A stretch of DNA of 64,000 bases from Cryomorpha sp963748925. GTDB taxonomy: Bacteria; Bacteroidota; Bacteroidia; Flavobacteriales_D; Cryomorphaceae. Numbering within the stretch: the stretch's first letter is position 1; each line of letters starts with the position of its first letter. The notes below the pieces were generated by a model. That model searched no databases. It worked only from the letters and a program-made list of their open reading frames with translations, and was not told the DNA's origin. The stretch spans positions 502,603-566,602 of the forward strand of contig CAVVKG010000008.1 of the NCBI GenBank assembly GCA_963748925.1, read 5' to 3'. Made by a program: the position numbers and the translations under genes. Shown here piece after piece: positions 26,027 to 33,797 of the stretch.

Positions 26027-26973
26027 TTTCGCTGTTGTGCGCGACGCAATCTGTCGTTTATTGCAACGCCCAAACCGGTTTCAGGCATAGACTCGGCGAG
26101 AATGAGTTCGTAATTTTCAGTGTCGAGCCGTCGCAAGGCTGAAAATAAGTTTTGAGCTGCTTCTCTCAAATCACCTGCTTTGCTCAGTAACTCTCCGGGT
26201 TGCCCATGTGTTTCGGAAAAACCCAAAACTGCAAAATTTCTATTTTTATTTTCTGCTATAAGCGATTCAATATCACCGAACAGGAGAGGTGTTCGGGGAG
26301 CGTAGTGGGATACCAACATGCCTGGTGCACTGGGATTTGAGTTGCTTGAGGTTTGCACCGATACCGTGCCAATTACAGACTCAATATCTTCAATAGGTAT
26401 GCCACCCTTTCTCAATATTACGGCTTTACCTTCCGGGAATGAGACAATAGTAGATTCCAATCCTACAGAGCATTCTCCTCCATCTAGAATGTAGTCGATT
26501 TTACCGCTCAATTGATCCATAACATGCTGAGCATTGGTAGGACTTATATAGCCGAAGGGATTGGCACTCGGTGCAGCTAATGGGTAGTCAATAGCTTTTA
26601 GAAGCTCTAAAGTCATTTCGTGGAGCGGCATTCGAATTCCTACTGTTGGCAATCCCGAAGAAACCAGATCGGGAACGTGGTCTGATTTGGGAAGAATAAG
26701 CGTTAAGGGTCCGGGCCAGAAAGTTTCTGCTAGCTTTTTGGCCTTCTCAGGAAAACTAACTGTAAGAGAATTCAGCTGATTGATATCGCCAATATGCAAA
26801 ATAAGGGGATCAAAATGCGGCCGGCCTTTTGCTTCAAAGATCCCGGCAACGGCTTTGGCGTCGCAGCCATTGGCCGCAAGTCCGTAGACGGTTTCAGTGG
26901 GAATGGCAACCAGTTTGCCTGCATTCAATAAGCTAATGCTGAGCGCTATGTCTTTTCCCTTTTTGGTTTCCAT
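26023..26973 (-). CDS. L-threonylcarbamoyladenylate synthase (Sua5/YwlC type)
   Basis: 316 residues from the ATG at 26973. Makes threonylcarbamoyl-AMP from threonine, bicarbonate and ATP for the t6A base of ANN-decoding tRNAs. The YrdC domain is complete (GKLVAIPTETVYGLAANG, KGRPHFDPLILH, WPGPLTLIL, VGIRMP, PLAAPSANPFGYISPT, GLESTIV). A C-terminal Sua5 domain follows (SAPGMLVSHYAPRTPL), so this is the long Sua5 form rather than the short TsaC. Confidence 0.92.
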   Translation of the reverse strand: METKKGKDIALSISLLNAGKLVAIPTETVYGLAANGCDAKAVAGIFEAKGRPHFDPLILHIGDINQLNSLTVSFPEKAKKLAETFWPGPLTLILPKSDHVPDLVSSGLPTVGIRMPLHEMTLELLKAIDYPLAAPSANPFGYISPTNAQHVMDQLSGKIDYILDGGECSVGLESTIVSFPEGKAVILRKGGIPIEDIESVIGTVSVQTSSNSNPSAPGMLVSHYAPRTPLLFGDIESLIAENKNRNFAVLGFSETHGQPGELLSKAGDLREAAQNLFSALRRLDTENYELILAESMPETGLGVAINDRLRRAQQRN

Positions 26974-27062
26974 TATATGGATTTTGATGCAAAGGTAAGC
27001 AGTGAATGGGATTGGGAGAAATTTAAAAGGACTGTATGCAATTTTGATTGCTCTAGTTGTTA

Positions 27063-27095
27063 GAATCAAGCTTTAAATCTGCTTCGCAGCTTCGG
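27063..27095 (+). repeat. Direct repeat, copy 1
   Basis: Imperfect 33-bp repeat (core AAATCTGCTTCGCAGCTT, containing the mini-hairpin CTGC TTC GCAG). The second copy is at 27724-27756; together they bracket the gene at 27154-27642. Confidence 0.6.
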
Positions 27096-27153
27096 AAAAC
27101 CGATATTTCAGAGATTAGCCCGATATTTGGTGATATTGACCAAAAAAGACGTT

Positions 27154-27642
27154 ATGAAATTATTAATTACAACTCTAGCCATCCTCATCACCACAATTCT
27201 CCATGGACAGGATGCAATCGTTTTATCCGCCTCAAATGATACAGTTATTGGCGTTATTTCCAGTACTACCATAAACCACATTATAATAGATGCCCGAAAA
27301 GTGGAAACTCGCCAGGTATCAAGCATGAAGGTAGGCGGTGATTGGTATAGCCCAGCTGAATGGCTAAGCCATCAAGGTGGTAGCATTACTCAAGACCTGC
27401 GCCCACTTGCGCCTTTGCGTCCATCACCTTTTCAAGATTCAGCTGAATTACTGAAAAGGGCAGGTAATCAGGGTACTGCGGGTATCTGCGTTTTAGTAGG
27501 AGCAAGCCTTATCGGCGTAATAGTTGGCGGTGATACTGGTCTAATAATAGGAGGATCAGGTGCAGTTGTAGGTACATTCTTACAGCTTAGTGCCTGGACC
27601 AATACAAAAAATGCAGGAAAGAAACTTCAGTATATGCCTTAG
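27154..27642 (+). CDS. Exported or membrane hypothetical protein
   Basis: 162 residues from the ATG at 27154. Signal peptide (LLITTLAILITTILHGQ), a short soluble region (SWYSPAEW-like, proline-rich LRPLAPLRPSPF) and a glycine-rich hydrophobic segment (GICVLVGASLIGVIVGGDTGLIIGGSGAVVG) that looks like a glycine-zipper membrane hairpin. No known family. The gene lies between two direct repeats. Confidence 0.55.
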   Translation: MKLLITTLAILITTILHGQDAIVLSASNDTVIGVISSTTINHIIIDARKVETRQVSSMKVGGDWYSPAEWLSHQGGSITQDLRPLAPLRPSPFQDSAELLKRAGNQGTAGICVLVGASLIGVIVGGDTGLIIGGSGAVVGTFLQLSAWTNTKNAGKKLQYMP

Positions 27643-27723
27643 TCTGCTTCTTAAGTAGCAGTAATCTTGCAGCTAATAGGATTATTCTCCCTTCGGTCGA
27701 ATGATCCTTCCTATCCGATAAGG

Positions 27724-27756
27724 GAATCAATCTTCAAATCTGCTTCGCAGCTTTGG
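27724..27756 (+). repeat. Direct repeat, copy 2
   Basis: Second copy of the 33-bp repeat at 27063-27095, with four or five differences. Adjacent is a separate strong hairpin (27770-27803, AAAACCTAT...ATAGGTTTT). Confidence 0.6.
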
Positions 27757-27807
27757 GCTTTTTTCTTTCCAAAACCTATTTCGTGCGAGCACGATAGGTT
27801 TTGAAAA

Positions 27808-27844
27808 GAAAAAAGCTACAATTTCGCATAGCGAAATTGTAGCT
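27808..27844 (-). terminator. Terminator of the tRNA-Arg transcript
   Basis: A 13-bp perfect stem (GCTACAATTTCGC, loop TAT, GCGAAATTGTAGC on the minus strand) followed there by a T-run; begins about 11 bases beyond the tRNA 3' end. Confidence 0.9.
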
Positions 27845-27855
27845 TGATCATCTAG

Positions 27856-27929
<74 letters not shown>

Positions 27930-28445
27930 AATAATTTCTAACTTCAGTTTCACTCCTTTAAGCGAAACTTAATCTTTTTATATTCCTTATCGCGTCGGCC
28001 TTCGACCGTGCTGACCTTTTTAGCGTCAGTATGCTCTATCCAGCTGAGCTACGCGACCAATAATTTCTAACTTCAGTTTCACTACATTAAGCTAAACTTA
28101 ATCTTTTTACGTTCATTATCGCGTCGGCCTTCGACCGTGCTGACCTTTTTAGCGTCAGTATGCTCTATCCAGCTGAGCTACGCGACCAATAATTTCTAAC
28201 TTCAGTTTCACTCCTTTAAGCGAAACTTAATCTTTTTATATTCCTTATCGCGTCGGCCTTCGACCGTGCTGACCTTTTTAGCGTCAGTATGCTCTATCCA
28301 GCTGAGCTACGCGACCAATAATTTCTAACTTCAGTTTCACTACATTAAGCGAAACTTAAACTTTTTATGTTCCTCATCGCGTCGGCCTTCGACCGTGCTG
28401 ACCTTTTTAGCGTCAATATGCTCTATCCAGCTGAGCTACGCGACC
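27930..28445 (-). repeat. Four 129-bp tandem repeats with tRNA-Arg-like bodies
   Basis: Units 27930-28058, 28059-28187, 28188-28316 and 28317-28445, each exactly 129 bp. On the minus strand each starts with the first 27 bases of tRNA-Arg (GGTCGCG, D-arm, AGAGCA), then a substitute anticodon arm (CTGAC, loop GCTAAAAAG, GTCAG), a small hairpin in place of the T-arm (GTCG, AAGGC, CGAC), and CGCGAT, which still pairs with the 5' acceptor. So a ~71-base tRNA-like fold survives, without T-loop, anticodon TCT or CCA. A ~58-base spacer with an AGTTTC/GAAACT hairpin follows. Units 1 and 3 are identical; units 2 and 4 share most spacer differences. Confidence 0.95.
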
Positions 28446-28463
28446 AAATTTTATTTGGGAGTG

Positions 28464-28471
28464 CAAAAATA
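28464..28471 (-). promoter_or_regulatory. Probable -7 box of the tRNA-Arg repeat transcript
   Basis: TATTTTTG on the minus strand fits TAnnTTTG and is followed by GCACTCCCAAAT, almost the same start region as at the tRNA-Pro array (GCGCTCCCAAAT). No clear TTTG element is seen at the expected upstream distance, so the promoter may be weak or activated. Confidence 0.5.
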
Positions 28472-28666
28472 GTAATTCTTATTAATTTACCCATTTTGTT
28501 TATCAATTATCCGAGAGTCTTTTTGAAAATTGGTTGTTTAAAGGGTTATTTTTTTCATTTCCGACATTTGAAATACCGGTTTAAAGATAAATTTCATAGA
28601 AGCATCCTGTAATATCGTTTCTACAAGAACTTTTATTTAACTTACCAGCCAAATCAATTTTGAACT

Positions 28667-30481
28667 ATGACCAATGAAATGAATCCGCTTGTTATCGAGT
28701 GCGCCTGGGAAGTGTGTAATCAAGTAGGTGGAATATATACGGTAATACGATCTAAAGTTCCTGCCGCAGTAGAAGTGTTTGGTGAAAACTACTGCCTGCT
28801 TGGCCCTCTCGAAAATGAGAATATTTCTGCGGAATTTGATCCCATAAATAATCTGAGCGATCCTATTGGAAAAACTGTAGAAAAGATGCGTAATATGGGT
28901 CTTGATGTGCGTTACGGCCGATGGCTTGTAACTGGGAGACCACGAGTAGTTCTGCTTAATCCTCAAAATGTTTACAACAGACTAGATTCATTACACCGCC
29001 ATCTCAATGAAGATTTTGGTATAGCTACGCACCGTGAAGATCCTCTGCTCGATAAGATGGTGATGTGGGCAGATTTGAATAAGACCTTCTTCACCATTTT
29101 GAGCAAAGAAGTTTTAAAAGGAAAACGAAAGGTCATTGCTCATTTTCACGAGTGGATGGCGAGTATTCCTATTTTGGATATACGTAAAGACAACCTGCCT
29201 GTTTCAACCGTTTTTACTACTCATGCTACTATGCTGGGTCGGTATTTGGCTGGGAATGATGCAGAATTCTATTCAAAACTGGATAAATACGATTGGGAAG
29301 CTGAATCCAGGAGGTTTGGTATTCTACCGCAAGTGCAAATAGAACGTCTTTCAGCTCACAACGCCGATTCTTTCACTACAGTGAGCGACGTTACAGGACT
29401 TGAATGTCTTCACTTATTAGGCAAAAACCCAGATTGTATAACTCCAAATGGATTGAACATAACCCGCTATGTTGCATACCATGAAGTTCATAACAGGCAC
29501 GAGTTATTCAAAGACAAAATTCATGAATTTGTAATTGGACATTTCTTTAAATCTTACGATTTTGACCTTGACAACACCTTGTATTTTTTCACTTCGGGTA
29601 GATACGAGTTTCGGAATAAGGGTTTTGATATCACGCTAATGGCCTTGCAATGGCTTAATAAAATGATGGTGAAGGAGGGGATTAAAAAAACGGTTGTTAT
29701 GTTTTTTATTACCAAACGCCCTACCTGGTCTATTAATCCTGAAGTACTCGAATCTCGGGGGGTAATGCAGGAAATTAAAAGAAACTGTGAAGCGATTGAA
29801 AAGCAGCTCGGAGAACGGCTATTTTATGCAGCCGCAAGTTCGCGCGATGAGCACAAACTCCCAGAACTAAACGATTTAATTGATGACTACTGGAAACTGC
29901 GTTATCGAAGAACCATTCAATCCTGGAAGTCTAAACAATGGCCGATTGTGGTAACCCATAATCTTGTTAACGATATTGATGATGAGCTGTTAAATTATCT
30001 CCGTGGCCAGCAGATGGTCAACTCACCGCTTGATAGGGTGAAAATGGTTTACCATCCTGATTTTATCGAATCTACTAACCCGCTCTTTGGAATTGATTAT
30101 GGCCAGTTTGTTCGTGGATGCCACCTTGGTGTTTTTCCGAGCTATTATGAACCTTGGGGCTATACTCCTCTGGAGTGTGTAGCTCGAGGAGTTCCGGCTA
30201 TTACTTCCGATTTATCAGGATTTGGAACTTATGTAAATCAATTAGATTCAGAACATGAGGATAAAGGAGTATTCGTCCTTCAGCGAAATCAGGTAAGCGA
30301 GAAAAAAGCTGCCGAAAACTTAGGAAGATATATGCTTCACTTTGTGAAAACCAGCCGTAGATATAGAATGCTTCAGAGAAATAAGTTGGAAGATTTTTCA
30401 GAAAACTTCGATTGGAAAGTATTAATTGAGCATTATCAAACTGCATATTCAATGGCTTTAAAAGCTTCTGAAGCAGAATAG
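28667..30481 (+). CDS. Glycogen synthase, GT3 family
   Basis: 604 residues, the eukaryote-like (GT3) glycogen synthase found in Bacteroidota rather than bacterial GlgA (GT5). Transfers glucose from a nucleotide sugar to glycogen. Visible: ECAWEVCNQVGGIYTVIRSK at the N-terminus (nucleotide-sugar loop), HFHEWMA, TTHATMLGRYLAG, FTTVSDVTGLEC, TPNGLNI, FFTSGRYEFRNKGFD and the catalytic YYEPWGYTPLECVARGVPAITSDLSGFG. No regulatory extension as in yeast or mammals. Single gene, ended by a strong terminator. Confidence 0.93.
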   Translation: MTNEMNPLVIECAWEVCNQVGGIYTVIRSKVPAAVEVFGENYCLLGPLENENISAEFDPINNLSDPIGKTVEKMRNMGLDVRYGRWLVTGRPRVVLLNPQNVYNRLDSLHRHLNEDFGIATHREDPLLDKMVMWADLNKTFFTILSKEVLKGKRKVIAHFHEWMASIPILDIRKDNLPVSTVFTTHATMLGRYLAGNDAEFYSKLDKYDWEAESRRFGILPQVQIERLSAHNADSFTTVSDVTGLECLHLLGKNPDCITPNGLNITRYVAYHEVHNRHELFKDKIHEFVIGHFFKSYDFDLDNTLYFFTSGRYEFRNKGFDITLMALQWLNKMMVKEGIKKTVVMFFITKRPTWSINPEVLESRGVMQEIKRNCEAIEKQLGERLFYAAASSRDEHKLPELNDLIDDYWKLRYRRTIQSWKSKQWPIVVTHNLVNDIDDELLNYLRGQQMVNSPLDRVKMVYHPDFIESTNPLFGIDYGQFVRGCHLGVFPSYYEPWGYTPLECVARGVPAITSDLSGFGTYVNQLDSEHEDKGVFVLQRNQVSEKKAAENLGRYMLHFVKTSRRYRMLQRNKLEDFSENFDWKVLIEHYQTAYSMALKASEAE

Positions 30482-30488
30482 AAAGAGC

Positions 30489-30528
30489 AAAAAAAAGCAG
30501 CGATTGATTTCAATCGCTGCTTTTTTTT
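30489..30528. terminator. Bidirectional terminator
   Basis: 10-bp perfect stem (GCAGCGATTG, ATTT, CAATCGCTGC) with A8 on the left and T8 on the right, between the convergent glycogen synthase and lipoprotein genes. Confidence 0.92.
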
Positions 30529-30543
30529 ACAATATCTTGAGGG

Positions 30544-31050
30544 CTATTTAAAGTAGTTATCGTACAACGTTAAATATTTCGTTAAAACTGACTTGGCTTC
30601 TTCTGCTGTTTTTGCATCACCCGATCCGATCTTTTCGAGATAAGGTTTCATAGGTATCAAATAATTGTGAAGTTGCTCATGAGCTTCTCCCTTCATAGTA
30701 CAATTTTGAATAATTCCATCAAAATACCCGGCAAGCTTCTGGGCAAGACCCTGGTAATATTCACGTGTAGAAGCTGGTTGCTTACTATACTCCTCAATTA
30801 CCATTTTCATATTCATGATTCCTTCCGTAGTTTCCGGATTGGCTTCCCATTTTTCGCCATTATTTAACTTTATCTCAGGCATACCAATCGATGATGAGAT
30901 TCCATCTTTATTTGCGGGTACTTCGCTATGCTCTTCGTGATCATGACCGTCGGAGTGCTCATGGGTATCTTGGTCATTTGTATTGCTACTGCAAGAAGCC
31001 AGGGCTAAGTAGACGGTAAGCATTAATAAGTGGGCAATTCGTATTTTCAT
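30544..31050 (-). CDS. Putative lipoprotein, metal-rich N-terminus
   Basis: 168 residues from the ATG at 31050. Signal peptide with lipobox (LALASCSSN), a histidine/aspartate-rich linker (DQDTHEHSDGHDHEEH), likely to bind divalent metal, and a helical domain (IMNMKMVIEEYSKQPASTREYYQGLAQKL). The C-terminal part has the size and helix pattern of DUF3347-like or four-helix copper/zinc-handling domains, but I cannot confirm this. Confidence 0.6.
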   Translation of the reverse strand: MKIRIAHLLMLTVYLALASCSSNTNDQDTHEHSDGHDHEEHSEVPANKDGISSSIGMPEIKLNNGEKWEANPETTEGIMNMKMVIEEYSKQPASTREYYQGLAQKLAGYFDGIIQNCTMKGEAHEQLHNYLIPMKPYLEKIGSGDAKTAEEAKSVLTKYLTLYDNYFK

Positions 31051-31199
31051 TATTATTCGTTTAGTTTTAGGCAAATATATTCTATCTGTTTTATTCTCTT
31101 AGCCTACTGAGCGTTTTCTTTTTTGATTATCCATGGGCCTGAGGCTTTTGCCTAAATTGTGATCGGCTCATGCATTTAAAAGGATAGTGGAGCTAAGCT

Positions 31200-32276
31200 T
31201 TATTTCTGAATCACGAATTTAGCTGATTGAATTACATTCTGATCTTGAAGAGTTACCGTATAAAGGCCATTTTCTAAACCATCGGTTCCAATTCTTAGGT
31301 TATTCTGTGATGCTGAATTGCCAGTCAAAACTATTTTTCCGGCTACATCAAAAATGGTGTAGCACGCCCCATTTTGAAAAGTGCTATTGTCAATTTGAAT
31401 AAACGATTCAGCCGGGTTAGGCCAGAGTCTGAGTGGTTCAACCTTATCCATGGAAGTGACGCCCAATGTGGCATCCAGTTCAAAAACCCAAAGGCCTGTC
31501 TGCATATCTGAAACGAGCAAACGACCCGATGGCAAATATGGATAAACACCCCAGGCACCTTCGTAACTAGTTTGATGTGGAATGGTGGAGGTGTCATAGA
31601 ACCCTAATAAGATGGGGTTTTCAGGATCTTCAATGCTCCAAACATAAACGCCATCATAATAGTATGCCGAATACATTTTATTCTCGTGCAGAATTTGATT
31701 GTGGGCAATGCTTAATTCATTAACCTCACTTGAAACTGTAGCTAAAACCTGGATATCTGACGGGTCTGAAATGTCTAGAATTTTTATTGGGCTTCCATGT
31801 GTTTCGTCGGCCATTACATAAATGTCGCCTTCGGGAGTGGGGTAACCGGAATGGTTATAACCCTGTCCGGGATAATTGTCAATGGAGCCCAAAAATTCTG
31901 CAGGGGAGGTGTTGTAGTCGAAAATAGACATGTCAGTGTTTCCTCTGTTGAGCAATGCTAAGCCATCATCTACGTAGAGGTCGTGTATGTATGGTCCTGT
32001 TAGGGATTGATCTATAATTACAGGTTCTTCCGGGTTAGAAATGTCGATTCGCTGCATGCGAATAATACCATTCACACCATCCCTATAGGTAAAAACGGTG
32101 TAGAGAATTGCCTGAGTGGTATCTATAAATATATTATGAGACCCCTTGAGCAACTCATTCGAGTCATAAACTAAATGAACAGAATCAGGAAGGTAGGAGA
32201 GGTCTGCGATTTGGAGGCTGCTCTCACCCTCCTGGCACACCATGTAGAGATAATTGTTGTAACTCATTAGAATCAT
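31200..32276 (-). CDS. Choice-of-anchor B (LVIVD) protein, C-terminal part, T9SS type A
   Basis: Frame of 358 residues, of which the first few come from the duplication at its 5' edge. LVIVD-type beta-propeller repeats (LQIADLSYLPDS, IKILDISDPSDIQVL, VYVWSIEDPENPILLGFYDT), then a T9SS type A sorting domain (WPNPAESFIQI...GLYTVTL, ending KFVIQK). Together with the upstream fragment (32316-32672) it makes one exported protein. The true start is in that fragment; the ATG at 32276 is not a real start. Confidence 0.7.
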   Translation of the reverse strand: MILMSYNNYLYMVCQEGESSLQIADLSYLPDSVHLVYDSNELLKGSHNIFIDTTQAILYTVFTYRDGVNGIIRMQRIDISNPEEPVIIDQSLTGPYIHDLYVDDGLALLNRGNTDMSIFDYNTSPAEFLGSIDNYPGQGYNHSGYPTPEGDIYVMADETHGSPIKILDISDPSDIQVLATVSSEVNELSIAHNQILHENKMYSAYYYDGVYVWSIEDPENPILLGFYDTSTIPHQTSYEGAWGVYPYLPSGRLLVSDMQTGLWVFELDATLGVTSMDKVEPLRLWPNPAESFIQIDNSTFQNGACYTIFDVAGKIVLTGNSASQNNLRIGTDGLENGLYTVTLQDQNVIQSAKFVIQK

Positions 32277-32366
32277 AAACCAAATGAACAGAGTCAGGAA
32301 GGTAAGAGAGGTCAGCTATTTGAAGGCTGCTGCCTTCTTGACAAACCATGTAAAGGTAATTATTGT
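32152..32366. repeat. Diverged tandem duplication inside the LVIVD gene
   Basis: Copy A 32152-32260 and copy B 32261-32366 encode the same peptide (NNYLYMVCQEG-SSLQIADLSYLPDS...) apart from one extra codon in A, but differ at about 15 positions, mostly silent. The unit length (109 bp) breaks the frame. Confidence 0.8.
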
Positions 32367-32672
32367 ATTGTGGTAATCACGGTGAACGACAACTGGTCCT
32401 TGCTGTAGGCCGGGTACAAAATCTACTTCTGTCGCTTCCTCAATGGTAGTGATGTCAAGAAAATGTGTTCCCTGAGTGGTTCCTATAATGGCATATTCTC
32501 TACCGTTCTGAGCGTATCCCCACACTTCATTATAAACATTTCCGTAAGCCGAGCTGGCTACCTCTCCACCGCCTGTCCAATTATAAATATTGGTCATATT
32601 CATAGAATTCTGAGCATGCAGAACTAAGCTTGTGCTAATCCAAATGATAAGTGTGTAAATGAAAGTTTTCAT
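32316..32672 (-). CDS. Choice-of-anchor B (LVIVD) protein, N-terminal part (frameshifted)
   Basis: 118-residue frame with a good signal peptide (FIYTLIIWISTSLVLHAQ) and the family start NIYNWTGGGEVASSAYGNVYNEVWGYAQNGREYAIIGTTQGTHFLDIT. After HRDYHN the frame shifts: adding one T restores YNNYLYMVC. The continuation is the downstream frame at 31200-32276. See the duplication at 32152-32366. Confidence 0.7.
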   Translation of the reverse strand: MKTFIYTLIIWISTSLVLHAQNSMNMTNIYNWTGGGEVASSAYGNVYNEVWGYAQNGREYAIIGTTQGTHFLDITTIEEATEVDFVPGLQQGPVVVHRDYHNTIITFTWFVKKAAAFK

Positions 32673-33053
32673 AGAATGCCTTTTGATTTTCTAAGGTACC
32701 AAATATTGCTCATTCTACGACCACCTTTCTTTGAAAAAGAAAGAAACCCTTTTAGTTTACTTTTTCGCTATGGTACCACCTTTCACTTTTTTTATATGGT
32801 TTACGAAAGGAAGGCTTTATTATCAATTTCGAGAAAAGTCTCTGACAGAGCATGTATTTCGAGGCGATAACAACGGTGACAACAATGTCGCAGTACATGG
32901 CTGCTTCGTGGTAATGTCTTTTCTCATCATCATAAATGTTTTAATAGTTACGGTGTAAGGAAACTCCTCTCCGGTTGGTATTTCTTTTGAGTCCGTATCG
33001 GGATGGGCTGCTTACTATGAAAGAGATTTACAGAAGTTGCCTACTAATTTTCA
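32673..33053. other. Gene-free stretch
   Basis: About 380 bases between the LVIVD gene start and the end of the response-regulator gene. It holds a hairpin TTTCTTT...AAAGAAA at about 32726-32746. A 75-codon plus-strand frame (32731-32958) has no recognisable protein features. Nothing else is seen. Confidence 0.5.
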
Positions 33054-33797
33054 CTACACAGCATTTATTCTCTGCATAAATTCCTTTCTATATGACTTGC
33101 TGAGGCCAAGTATTTTACCCCCAACTATAATGGTGCCTTCGTCCATCTCATCCACACGCATAAGGTTAACGATATGCGATCGATGAATTCGTTGAAATTG
33201 ACCCCTTGGAAGGCTTTTTTCCAAGTTTTTCATGGGCATGGTGAGTAGGTAATGATCGGTGGTTGTTACAATTTTGCAGTAGTTTCTCTCGGCTTCAATA
33301 TATAGAATGGTGTCGAGCATTATTTTCACCTTTTTATCTTTGTGTAGCACAAATATTCGATCAGTAAGAGGTGAATCATGCTCACTTTTTTCATCGAGAT
33401 TTCCAAGGAGCATTTTTTCACTCATCCGGCTCACCGTAAGTTCAAGGGTGCGCTTTAGATCTAGTTTTTTAAACGGCTTAGTGAGAAATGCGAATGGTTT
33501 GGTCTCCTTTGCTCTTTGAAAATTTTCGTCATCGGCATTTGCCGTAAGGAAAATTACCGGAATAGGATGCTCATCGTTCAATAAACGAGCGAGTTCAACC
33601 CCATCCATTTTTCCTTTTAGCTGGATGTCAAGTAGCAGAATATCCGGTTCGTTTATTTTGAGATGTTGGAGAACCTCTTCGCTGCTGGGAATTATTCCCG
33701 TAACCTCGTATCCCAACTCGATTAGATACATCGATATTTTCGCCCCGATGATCATCTCATCTTCTACAATAACTATTTTGGTGCGCTCATCCGCCAT
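33054..33797 (-). CDS. Two-component response regulator, LytTR DNA-binding
   Basis: 247 residues: receiver domain (residues 5-120; acidic pocket EDE, phospho-acceptor Asp57 in LLLDIQL, Thr in LTANAD, Lys in TKPF) and a C-terminal LytTR domain (~145-245; ILYIEAERNYCKIVT, LLTMPMKNLEKSLP, FQRIHRSHIVNL). Activates or represses genes on phosphorylation. Overlaps the kinase gene upstream by 11 bases, so the two form a cognate pair. Confidence 0.92.
   Translation of the reverse strand: MADERTKIVIVEDEMIIGAKISMYLIELGYEVTGIIPSSEEVLQHLKINEPDILLLDIQLKGKMDGVELARLLNDEHPIPVIFLTANADDENFQRAKETKPFAFLTKPFKKLDLKRTLELTVSRMSEKMLLGNLDEKSEHDSPLTDRIFVLHKDKKVKIMLDTILYIEAERNYCKIVTTTDHYLLTMPMKNLEKSLPRGQFQRIHRSHIVNLMRVDEMDEGTIIVGGKILGLSKSYRKEFMQRINAV

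Noticed and set aside
27987..28058. Additional functional tRNA genes in the Arg array
   Set aside because: T-loop TTCGAAT is missing and the anticodon arm has a nine-base loop, so the units cannot be standard tRNAs.
28367..28612. 81-codon plus-strand frame over the end of the tRNA-Arg array
   Set aside because: Half of it is antisense to the tRNA-like unit, the rest is promoter sequence.
32731..32958. 75-codon plus-strand frame between the LVIVD and LytTR genes
   Set aside because: Hydrophobic by base composition, no family features and an abrupt switch of character midway.
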